Assembly (NCBI GenBank): GCA_024138025.1
Contig: JAMXBD010002827.1
Span: forward strand, 95,177-159,176
Source: Combretum micranthum
Taxonomy: Eukaryota; Streptophyta; Magnoliopsida; Myrtales; Combretaceae
DNA length: 64,000 nucleotides
Reading direction: 5' to 3'
A program made the position numbers and the translations under genes. This document shows positions 1 to 10,952 of this stretch, in pieces (positions within the stretch are counted from its first letter, which is position 1; each line of letters opens with the position of its first letter). A model generated the notes under the pieces. It was not told where the DNA came from, made no database searches, and worked only from the letters and a program-made list of their open reading frames with translations.

Positions 1-1296
1 AACAGGATCTATGTGCCAGAGATTTATGATTTAAGGAAACAAATCATGAAAGAAGCTCATTCGTCTTCATATTCGATTCATCCGGGAACCACCAAGATGT
101 ATAAAGATTTGAAGAAAAACTACTGGTGGGAAGGTTTGAAGAGAGATATTGCTCAATATGTCTCCAAGTGTTTGACTTGTCAACAAATCAAAATTGAGCA
201 CCAAAGACCCGGAGGAGAACTTCAACCTTTACCTGTACCCGAATGGAAATGGGAAGATATCACCATGGATTTTATATCGGCTTTACCCAAGACTATTACT
301 AAGTATGAAGTCATATGGGTGATCGTGGATAGATTAACGAAATCGGCTCATTTCATACCTTTGAAGGTTGGAGATTCCTTAGAGAAGATGGCACATATAT
401 ATATTAAAAGATAGTGAGACTACATGGGATTCCAAAGACAATTACTTCCGATCGAGATTCTCGTTTTGTCAGTCGGTTCTGGAAAAGTCTACATGCTGCC
501 TTGGGTACTCAGCTTCAGTTTAGCACTGCATTTCATCCACAAACAGATGGGCAATCAGAGAGAACGATTCAGATCTTGGAAGATATGCTTAGAGCGTGTG
601 CTTTAGACTTTGGCAATAGGTGGGATACTTATTTGCCACTCGTTGAATTTGCCTACAACAATAGCTTCCAAGCAACAATTCAAATGGCACCCTATGAAGC
701 ACTTTATGGTAGGAAATGCAGATCTCCAGTACACTGGGATGAAGTGGGTGAAAGAGCTATTTTGGGTCCTGAATTAGTGCAACAAGCCATGGATAAGATT
801 CAAGAGATAAAACAAAGATGAAGACACTCAAGATCGATATAAAAGCTACGCTGACACAAGAAGAAGACCGTTAGAATTTGAAGTTGGTGATCAAGTGTTT
901 CTCAAAATTTCTCCAACAAAGGGTGTGATCAGATTTGGGCTAAAGGAAAATTGACTCCAAGATACATTGGTCCATATGAGATTTTAGAGAGAATTGGACC
1001 ATTAGCTTATCGATTGGCTCTACCCCCGAATTTGTCGAAGTGCATGATGTATTCCATGTATCTCAGCTCCGGAAATGTGTATCGATCCTGATTCCATCAT
1101 CTCTACATACCAACCAGAGATTCAACCGAATTTGAGTACAGTTGAGAAGCCGATCAAAATCCTGGAAAATTGATAAAGTGTTGAGAAGGAAGGTAATTCC
1201 TTTTGTAAAAATTTGTGGACGGGCCAAACTGAAAGAGAAGCAACTTGGGAGCCTGAGGAGGAAATGAGACTAAAGTATCCCGAGTTATTTGAGTAG
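1..1296 (+). pseudogene. Ty3/gypsy chromovirus (Tekay/Del-like) integrase-chromodomain fragment
   Basis: This is the 3' end of a retrotransposon pol gene; it enters from the left edge, so its 5' part is missing. In order one sees the HHCC zinc-binding domain (HPGTTKMY, then CLTCQQIK), the integrase core with all three catalytic residues visible (MDFI, SDRDSRF, QTDGQSER), the GPY-like stretch (GPYEILERIGPLAYRLALPP) and a chromodomain tail (ATWEPEEEMRLKYPELF). The tail ends at a TAG at 1294-1296. The chromodomain and the YGRKCRSP motif point to the Tekay/Del chromoviruses (family knowledge). The reading frame is broken. One base is lost near 408, before RLHGIPKTI; there is another shift near 815; and one base is missing near 945 in the GLKGKLTP stretch. 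It is therefore dead. The polypurine tract and LTR follow directly. Confidence 0.93.
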
Positions 1297-1330
1297 TAAA
1301 AGGTAAGTTAAGTTTCGGGGACGAAACTTC

Positions 1331-1346
1331 TTGAAGGAGGGAAGAA
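1331..1346 (+). other. Polypurine tract of the chromovirus
   Basis: The purine-rich stretch ttgaaggagggaagaa ends exactly where an LTR beginning TGAAATAACC starts. This is the usual position of the plus-strand primer site in LTR retrotransposons. Confidence 0.8.
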
Positions 1347-3060
1347 TGAAATAACCATGAAATTTCCCTATCATATTTTATATGTATGTTATAGAATTTA
1401 AACATGCTTTTGATATGTATTGAATATGATTTGTGTTCATGAATTATGTGTTTTATTATTGTGTTAAATATTCAAATACTCTAGAATTTATTAAATGTTT
1501 AGTTCATAAAATTTAAATTGCATTAACATGTAATAATTATTTTTGGAATGCATTAAAATGAGAAATAGATCCATGCACATAAGCCCCATCATAACCTAAT
1601 TCTTTTACCTTAAAGGGAGCTTAAACCCCTCATTAATTAACCTAAAGACAAGTTCATTAATTAGCCATTGATAAGCCATTAATTTCCCTTAATCTCTTAT
1701 GCCTCAAAAGTCAAACCTTAAGATTATCAACTTTAATATTGCAAAATTCGTGCACAAATTTCAGACCTCCAAAACAAGCCTTCAAAAGTTTCAAAACCCC
1801 ATTTTCTTCTTCTCCAAAGCTCCCTCATTGATCTATATAGATAAGCCTCTCATTTTCTACATTTTCCACCATCAAAAGCATGCTAGAGGATCACAAAATC
1901 AAGGTCTAAAGTTCTATTGGTAAGTATGTGTCTCATGTCTTCAAAATGTGCAAGTTTATTGTTTTTTTTTTAGCAATAGACTTTAAGTTTAAATTGTGTT
2001 TGATGACTTATATACCTTGTTGGTTGTATGAGGAGTGTTATGTTGCTATAGGAGTTAGTGGTATATGTAATATAAAGGATTGGAAGTGTTGAAAAATGCA
2101 TATGGTTGATGACTAAGTGTTGGGTGTAGTAAGTTGGGGGTTGAAGTGTGATTTGTGAATGATGATTTGTGGTGGAGAGTTTGATGTTGTGAGTTGGAGT
2201 TTATGTTGTTTGAATAATGTAATGATCATATAACAAGCTTTAGAAAGTTTGGATTAAGTTTGGGAATTTTTGGAAAAATGAACAAGTTGTAATAAAACAG
2301 GGAAAATAAAAACCATTTTCATAGGTTAGATTTTGAACGTACGCCGGCATCTGGGGTTTCTACGCCGCCGGCCTAGAGGCGGTGTTGAAAGCCCGCAGAA
2401 TCAAATTTCTTAAGGTTGACCGAACGCCGCCGGCTTTCGCTGGAAAAGTCAGCCAGCGTTCATCCTTTTATATTATACGCTGGCCGCTGGGAATCAAGGC
2501 TGCTGGCGTATATGTTAAAGCTGCCCGTGTATCTGGTTAGTGGACGTCTTAGACCTCTCTGGACGTTTTGAAAAATTTTGGGTTTTGGATTCTACGCCGG
2601 CTCAAGGCCGCCGGCATAGAATGAAGGCAGTCGGCATACTCTTAAGCACTGCCAGCGTTGGCAATGTTAATTTTCATAGTATTGAACACCAGCTCAAAGC
2701 CACCGGCTTTGGCTGCCAGCGTATCCCCTGCGCTTTTGAATTTTTAAAACTTTCTTTAAAATTTTTCGAAGTTTTATATATGATCAATTACGTATCTGTT
2801 AAGCGATCTAGGATATAAAGGATGCCTAAATGCTTTATTATGACTTTGTATTAATTTATTTGGATTTCTTTGATTTATTATATTTTCAATTAGTTAATTA
2901 GTGTTGAACTAAGTGTGAGTTTGTAATTATTTCTTTTACAGTGAGTGGTCCCCTTTCGGTTATTTCCATTGATTCTCGAGCTAGTACAGGTACGCAGTGA
3001 CTTGCTTATATGCTTGTTAGGATAGGCATACTTAAATATGATATAAGTTTTAAATGACAT
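1347..3060 (+). repeat. 3' LTR of the chromovirus, truncated
   Basis: It starts with TGAAATAACC right after the polypurine tract. The same ten bases start the solo LTR on the minus strand at 59585. The two also align by eye around 2966-3050 against 58146-58070 of the solo copy (shared blocks GATTCT, CAGGTAC, ATAGGCAT). The solo copy then runs about 1.1 kb further, to a terminal CA. This one dissolves near 3060 into a poly-T run and unrelated AT-rich DNA, so its 3' end is lost. An ATG-started frame at 2540-2818 lies across the GC-rich array and is not a gene. Confidence 0.82.
2335..2735 (+). repeat. GC-rich palindrome array inside the LTR
   Basis: About 400 bases contain ten or more imperfect copies of a short self-complementary motif around CGCCGGCG (tacgccggc, acgccgccggc, gccagcgt, gccgccggc, gccaccggc). 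The surrounding LTR is AT-rich. The other LTR in the window has the same kind of array at about the same distance from its start. Confidence 0.75.
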
Positions 3061-3064
3061 AAAT

Positions 3065-5880
3065 GTTCAATTTTTTTTTTTTTTTTGGCCATCACTAAAT
3101 GTTCAAATTTATTAAATACTTAAAACGACATTAAACTAACAACTTGATATTTTGACCCGAATTTTTGACAGAAATTAGGGATTTGGTTAATTAATAATGC
3201 TTTGATAATATAGATAATAAATTAAAATAACTATAAAACTTATAATAATATTTATAGGTATACAATAAATACTAGCAAAATGCATACTTGTGATGCCTCT
3301 ATTGAGAATAACAAAACCTTTATATTTATTTTGATTTGAAGTCAATTTTTAAAACTTTACATTTCAATAAGTAATTTTATAAACGTTTTCAATTTTTTCA
3401 ACAATATAAAATTAATTAATGTTAGCCAATAATTTGTAAAATTATTCTCAATCGTATATTTAAATTCTAAAATATTATAGCAGATTAAATATTAATATGT
3501 AATTGTTATCTATTTTCTTTAATATATGTACACACGATATATCAAATGAGATTGTAAACTATTAACTTTAATATTACATATAATTTAACGATATTTTCTA
3601 ATAAATAATAAATACACAAAACATATACCTTTTGCTATGATATTATTGATATGATAACTAATAAATGCTTTGAAATAAAAAAAAACCAAAATATCCCAAA
3701 TCGTTGAACATCTTTTATAGTAGAACCACACTTATAAATAGAGATGATGTGTATAATCAATATTGATAATTATTTAGAAACAATTAACATAATTATATAT
3801 TTGAATGGCTCAGTCTAAACAAATTTAAAAGGAAAATATTTTATGAAATTATTTATAAATTAAAGGTCTATAAAATCAATGTCTTTTTTACATGTTTTAT
3901 AAATTTCAAAGTAGTAGTATAAACAATATTCTTGGTAAAACAGCAAGTAAACATTTAAGTGTGAGGGGCTATAAAAAATGGCAATTCATTTTTTACTTTA
4001 AGATTTAGGTTGTCTTTTTGAAAGTGAAATAAATAGCATTAAAAGAATATTATTAGCAGATGTTACCTTCAATGCATGAGATAAAAAAGGTAGAAGTATA
4101 ATAAAATTTTAAATATGTTGTTTAATCTTATATATTTATGCTAGTGTTTTAGATATCATTCTTGTATTATTGTGAGGAACAAATATTTGTGAGGCAAATA
4201 CTTAATAAAAATGGGGAAGGTTAAAAATAAATCTTACTATCAATATTTGTGTAAATCTTCGTCCTAGTAAATACAAATTCTAAACAAAATAATAAAAAAA
4301 TACAAACTATAAAATTAATAATACAATAAAAAACTATATATCTATTAGAAAATGAAAAATGATAAAAATCAACCAACTATGAGAAACCTTCTAAACATTT
4401 TTAGTAAATTCAATCTTCTTAATGTGTGTGTGTCTACATATATATATATATATATATATCTTTTTCTCATCTCATACCAGCTTATGTATATCTAGTTTTA
4501 TAACAATAAAAGATATATCTTTTAAATAAAAGTATGATATCTCCAATTTTTTTTTTTCAATTCTATATGATTTACCATTTTAAATTTTTGTGGTACGCTA
4601 TATTGAATTTTAGCACACATGAAAAATTTTATATTGTTTTCCATCATTTTATTGTTATAGTATAATACCATAATGTTTGTTATAACCATCAAATATATGT
4701 AACATATAATAACATTAGGATTGTAATATCTATACTATTATTATGATTGTTGTAATTAATTCAACTCCAAAAATGAATAGATAAAATAACTACTTAATCT
4801 ATCAACCAACAATTCCCCATATTCCCACTCTAGTCGACAAATCATTATCCATGTCCTTATCACACACGTTACTAATCAACTCTATCCCAACAAACCAATA
4901 TCCATATGTTTATCACATACATAACTACTTACAAATTCATTAAGTGACCGAAAATTACTCATCACAAAGTCATGCGTGTTATCAAGTAATATTAAAAGAG
5001 ATAAAAATAAAGTCTAAAGTTAATTGCATATTTCCTTTTCTTTTTTAGATATTTATCTTCATTACAATAATATAGATAAATATATGTATTGATAAAGCTT
5101 ATATATAATTTATAATTTAATATTATATTGATCCTACTAAAATGTATAGTCTAAATATCTATGTTCGAAGTTTTTTATATTATGTTTCCTAATGTGGTAG
5201 CTAAAAGTTAATAATTGTTTTATAAGATAAAATTTAGTTTCCAAGTTAAGGTTGTTTATGTTATTAGAAAGAATTCACTAAAAAGGAGCTAGAATAGAGA
5301 GGGTTCTGCATCCAATGGCAAGAAGTTTCTTTAGCTACTAATTTATTTTTTCAAAATGTTCACTATAGAGTCATTTATATTACTTAAGTCACCATTTTAT
5401 TGTCTTCTTCAATTTTATTTTGTCAACATCATTTTCTTTTATGTTTATCTATTGCACCTCCATGTTATATATGCTAAATTTTCTTAAAAGTTTATCATTA
5501 TGATCAATTTTTCTTAAAAGTTTATGTTATATGCCTAAAAAAACATAACGATAGAATATGATTAACTTGTTAACATTTTTATCTAATTTTGCACAAGCAA
5601 TGTGAATATGCTAATGCTAATGTATATGTAATATAAATATGTTATATGTGATATATATATATATATATATTGCACATACATATTTTTATTTGTTGCAATG
5701 ATTTTCAACTTTGTATAAGATGTAAAAATTACCTTTAGGAACTTATTTGCCTTGAAGAACTTCCTTGAAGAAACTTAAGAAAGGTAAGCTTTAAAATGTT
5801 GTTTATATAGCATAGTTTTTATTCTTCTCCATATTCAACATAAAATGAGGTATGGATACCACAGAGCATAACAAAAAAAA
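3065..5880. other. AT-rich intergenic DNA, no gene seen
   Basis: There are no supportable coding regions on either strand. It holds poly-T at 3068-3087, a TA microsatellite at about 4437-4460 and another at about 5656-5672. No terminal repeats or protein-like frames were recognised. Confidence 0.6.
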
Positions 5881-5889
5881 TGGATAAAC

Positions 5890-6435
5890 TAAGATGGAAT
5901 GGAAGAGAGAGAGAGAGAGAGAGGATAACAGAATTACGTGTAATCTAAATCAGATACATATAATAGAAATATGGATAAACTTAAGATGATCAAATAGATA
6001 AGAGAGAGAGAGATGGATAACACAGATATGGTAAACCACTAAAATGAGATATGTATAATAAAAAGAGATACGTATAAACTAAAATTGATATAAAAAGAGA
6101 TATGGATAACAGAATTATGTGTAAACTAAATAAGATACATATTAGAATTATAGATAAACTAAGATGATGACAGAATGGATAAGAGAGAGAGAGAGATATG
6201 GATTACACATATATGGTAAACTACCAAAATAAGATATGTAAAACACAAAGAGATACGGATAAACTAAAATTGATATAAAGAGAGATATGGATAAACTACA
6301 TAAGATACATACAAGTTTACACATAATAGAAATATGTTATGTGTAAACTAAATGAGATACATAAATAGAAATATGTATAAACTAAGATGATGATGGAATG
6401 GATGTGCGTGTGCGTGCGCACACGCGCACGCGCGA

Positions 6436-6475
<40 letters not shown>
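5890..6475. repeat. Degenerate tandem array with GA microsatellite cores
   Basis: A unit of roughly 175-220 bases repeats with copies starting near 5890, 5984, 6160 and 6380. Each start has an 'aagatgat...gaatggataagagagag' type block. This is followed by variants of gatatggataaac, agatacgtataaac and taaaattgatataaa. Copies are diverged and the first and last are partial. Confidence 0.65.
6403..6474. repeat. Alternating GT/GC/CA tract followed by (GA)n
   Basis: Positions 6403-6454 alternate purine and pyrimidine almost perfectly (gtgcgtgtgcgtgcgc, cacgcgcacgcgcg, then (gt)n). They pass straight into (ga)n up to 6474. A 67-residue minus-strand frame here is just the translation of this repeat. 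Confidence 0.9.
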
Positions 6476-6477
<2 letters not shown>

Positions 6478-6584
6478 GGGTTAGTTAACATCTTAAAGAC
6501 ATTAGGAAAAAAAAAACTATATATTAATACCAAATCTTGTAGTAATAACATTTAAAACATAACAATAATTAATCAATTCAATTT

Positions 6585-6945
6585 TACAATAATTTGGAAC
6601 ATAAAAATTAATACACATGCACAATGAAGCATATTGTTACTATCGCCACTTGTAATTCTATTTAAATATTAAATTTAATCAAAATGAAGCATAATAAAAA
6701 AATAAAGAAATGAAAAATCAAAACTAAGACATATTATAGATAGTTAAAAGAAATTTATAGTATACTGTATCATAAGTATTCTATTGAAAATGAATAGTAT
6801 AGTAATGCAATCGTAGATTTTTTTTTCCCTTTTTCCTTTGTGATATGTTTTGCTTTAATTGAAAACATATGATTTTTTTTCATAAGATGAATTATTTGTC
6901 TTCTTGATGGATGATAATGTTATTCAACATTAAATTGAAAATAAT
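6585..6945. repeat. Diverged direct duplication, copy 1
   Basis: It aligns by eye with 8065-8445. Shared landmarks in order are: a cataaaaat/acac.tgcacaatgaa block, a 'tcgc' block, gaagcataat plus poly-A, 'gatatgttttgctt', and 'atttgtcttcttgat'. The copies are heavily diverged and neither encodes protein. Confidence 0.6.
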
Positions 6946-7517
6946 TTCTCATGTAGCAATGGTTAGAAAGAACCACACTAATACTAATTAAACAAAAAAA
7001 ATTACATAACTACTATTGAAAGATCGCATTTAATATATGCAATACTGTATTTTCATTATGTATCCCATGAATTAAATGTAGTGTAACAAAGTATTAATTA
7101 CTATATTGCATTTAATAGATGAGACACACATTAAAATAGCTTTAAAAAATTGTTAAGTATTAATAGATTTTTCATATTATGATATTAATTAGATAAGAAC
7201 ATGTACTATTGAAAAAACTAGAGGTACAAATGAAATACTAAATAGATATATATAATTAAATTAATAGCAGATAGTGCACCCACAATATGTGTACTAAAAG
7301 ATAATATGACAGTACGACTTAAATTTGAGATCGAAATAGTATATTAATTATTTTGTGCCAAGATGTTATATGATGGTAGAGTTAAAATTTAAGACAGACT
7401 AATTTTGTTAAAAGAATAAGTTAGAGAATATTCAATGCTTTTTCAAAAGGGAAATCACTTATGGTTACCAAATGAGATATTCATAAAAAAAAAAAATGAG
7501 ATATTAATAAACATGGA

Positions 7518-7548
<31 letters not shown>

Positions 7549-8064
7549 TTGGTTATATAAAACTTAAGATGGTTAAACAATATAAAATAATGTTTACAGA
7601 AAAACTATACTTTTATATTAAATTTATTTATAAAAAATTAGATTAAACGTAATTAATCAAGAATATTGCATGTATACTTCTTTAAAAAAATACACAAAAC
7701 CAAATTGTGGAAAAAAATTAGAAGAATAGTACTGTTCTATCATTTTTTAAAATTATATGAGTATCGTATGTTCAACAAGCGATACATTCATAATTATACA
7801 TGTGTCATCCATTGAAGGTGCGATATACCCCTAAATCTACATCACATTCCTAATGTGCTTTTTAAAAAAATTTTCACATAATATGTCATTGTATCTTGTT
7901 TCCAAGATCCGATACACATATAAAACTTTATATCTCCTCTCCAACATGCAATATGACGATACTATTTTGATAATTTTTTTTATACAATTTGTATTTGTGT
8001 ATTTTTTTTTTTTTTTTACAAAGACGATAGACATGTGCTACACCCTCAAAAATTATACAGAAGA

Positions 8065-8445
8065 TTAATAATTTGAGACATAAAAATAAATATACGTACA
8101 CAATGAAACTTTTGGTAACTGTCGCTCATAATCTCATATGAACAATAAATTTCTATAAAAGTAAAGAAGCATAATTAAAAAAAAAAAAAAGAAAGGAAGA
8201 TCAATACTAACTTATATTGTGAGTAGTTGAAAATACAATCAATAATTAGTGAAAAAAAATGCAATCAATAGTAAACTAGAACACAAGTACTTTACAAAAA
8301 ATTAGTATTAAATTATTACAATTTACAATAGCTTTTTTCTTATGATATGTTTTGCTTCAATTGAAAAAAGATATGATTGTATTTCCAATACATGTACCAT
8401 TTGTCTTCTTGATAGACTATAATCATATTCAATGTTAAATTGGTT
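8065..8445. repeat. Diverged direct duplication, copy 2
   Basis: Partner of 6585-6945, in the same order and orientation. The stretch between the copies (about 6950-8060) is AT-rich, with a GA microsatellite at 7519-7549 and no gene. Confidence 0.6.
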
Positions 8446-10160
8446 ACGATTTTATTTATAAAATTAATCAAAATAATTAAATTGCTAAATTAGGTCATTA
8501 TTTTTCATTAGTAAATATCAATGATGTCACCATTTTAGTATAAAAACATTAAAAAATTCTTAAGTATTTATTAGATTTTTCATGTTAAAATATAAATTAA
8601 AATAACATTTTTTTTATAGATTGTAATTATTTAATTTCTAATGAGTTAATTACTTAATAGCTACAATAATTTTTTTTACCTTTCAAAGAACTGGATGAGT
8701 AAATCACATAAAAAAGAAATAGAACTAACGACAAGTGGGGATAGAGAGAAAAATTAAAAAAAAAAGTTTAAAATTTGGTTTTAAGTTACTAAATATTGTG
8801 ACTATAGGTTTGTTGTTTTAATTCTTTTTTTAAGGAAAAAATATGCATAAATTATAAAAATTGTTATGTCATTGAGATATTAATGAAATAAATAATGTTT
8901 AGCTAGAATCTTATTCATCTAATATAATAACTTAGTCACTAAATTAATTTTTTTTATTCCTATCACATAAGTGAAATTTTCATTAAGATCTTAATCAAAT
9001 ATTGACAAGAAAAAATATTAATAAAATAAATAACATTTCTTAATTGCATAGAAGCTAGAAGATCTTATTTTTCAAGGGATATTTATTTTTATATTTAGTT
9101 CTTTGTTGAGATTTGATTGTTTGTTATGATACTAGTTTTTGGTTTAGTTATTTATTAAGATTTTCTTCATCATCAATTTGATGTTAGTTAAGATAATTTG
9201 GTTATTATAAAATCTATAGATAGTTATCAAATTGATTGATATTTTCAAGTGAAAAACTAATAGGATAATTGTGAGAGGAAAAAGAAAAAAGCAACTGTGG
9301 AAAGTGGAAGATAAACAAAGAAGAAAAGAAAATGACAATTCAAATTAAAATTTAGTTTAAAGGTACTAAATATTGTGGTTAAAGGTTTTGCACTTTTAAT
9401 TTATTTTTATTTGAATACAATAGAGATAATATTTTCTTACCAATAAATAAATATGGTTTTCTTATGAAAAACCATAAAGCAATAATAGTACCACAAAAAC
9501 TATAAAATTTAAATTAGATAAGCAATTGTGTATCCTAATATAGATGAAATTTATTTATAATTGTTTATTAATATAGCCACCTATAAAAAAAATATTTAAT
9601 GTCCACTTTCTTGCTATTTGTTTATGACTTAGTTAGATTATTAATATTCTTTTCAAATGAGACAACATTATGATTTCTATTTTGTGTTTGCAAGCAATGC
9701 TAGAAGTCATCTATTTCAACTTTTATGAATTTCTAAAAAAATTTGAGGCTTTTCATGCAATTTGTGAATGCTAGAGTGGTTTGCATATAATGTTTATTTC
9801 TTTCTCTATTTATTTCTTTATCTTTTTTAATAGCAACCTATTGCAGAGACCATATCACTTCACCAAATGATAAAGCAATATAGTCCCCACAAGAAGTAGG
9901 TATTTGTAAAAATAAAAATAACAATAACAACTCACTCTATTATTTTGAATAAAGTATTTTATATAAAAATATGTTGTAGTGCTATTGTAGGGACAAAGTC
10001 CTTGCGAAAAAGAAATTGAAAATAAATAAAAATAAACTTGCTACTAAAAGTTATGTCCCTGCAATAACCTTGCTATCAAAAACAAAATTTTTAGTAGTGG
10101 TAAGAGTTATACGTGGTTGGAGACTTGGTGTGTTTAATTTGAGAATTGAGCATATCAGGT
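8446..10160. other. AT-rich intergenic DNA with a short internal repeat
   Basis: No coding region is supported. A weakly conserved block (aatttggttttaagttactaaatattgtg at about 8775-8803) recurs near 9346-9376. I see no TIRs or protein similarity in the rest. Confidence 0.5.
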
Positions 10161-10652
10161 CTTTACAGCAGAAATCTTTAAATTGATGTGAGCAGGTTTG
10201 ACAAACCAAACATCTTTTTTATAAATTTCGTTATCATCCTGATTCCTCATTGCTAGTAAAATAATATTATTCTTGTTACATACACATATTTATTTACATT
10301 TATTTTTCATTCACACACACACACATGTATATATATATATATATATAATATAATCACTAATAATCTCATATAAATTTTAAATATATTCCGTTATCATATT
10401 GTTACTATTATTATTATCACAATAGATTAATATTTTGTTACTTAGTCTATATTTTGTGCCAAAATAATGATAGCAAACCACTAATTAATCTCTTAATTGA
10501 ACTAAATTATTTATGTTATTTTGCTAAAAAATTAAAGACAAATTTTACAAGGCTACTCTTTTAATTAATAATCTTTTTTTAATGCCTTTAGAATGTTTGG
10601 AAAAATAAATACATAAACTAATGAATACGTCAGTTGAGTTCTATATAAATGC

Positions 10653-10775
10653 TGGGAGTTACAAAGCAAGAACATAAATCCGCAATTATAAGAACATAAC
10701 TGTTGGGAGTTACAAAGCAAGGACATAAATCCGCAATTATAAGAACATAAATGTTGGGTGTTACAAAGCAAAGGC
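10653..10775 (+). repeat. 51-bp tandem repeat upstream of F-box gene A
   Basis: Two full copies and a partial third start at 10653, 10704 and 10755 with tgggagttacaaagcaag. The period is exactly 51 bases. The repeat lies about 180-300 bases upstream of the gene A start codon and is not seen upstream of the other F-box copies. Confidence 0.88.
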
Positions 10776-10952
10776 AGAAATAAAAACGCAATCCAGATGC
10801 TTGAAAATCAAAAGGCCAAAATATTCAGTTTCTCACTTCCCCATCTCCTCCTCTCATCCAAGAACAAGTATTTTTCAACTCTTCACACCTCAAGCCCCTT
10901 GTGTCCTTCTATTTTTCAACTCTTAACCAATCTTGGATTGCTTAAGCTAACC

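Noticed and set aside
2540..2818. 92-residue frame in GC-rich DNA
   Set aside because: It translates the palindrome array of the chromovirus LTR.
6348..6551. Minus-strand frame with long THTHTH/AHAHAH runs
   Set aside because: It is a microsatellite translation.
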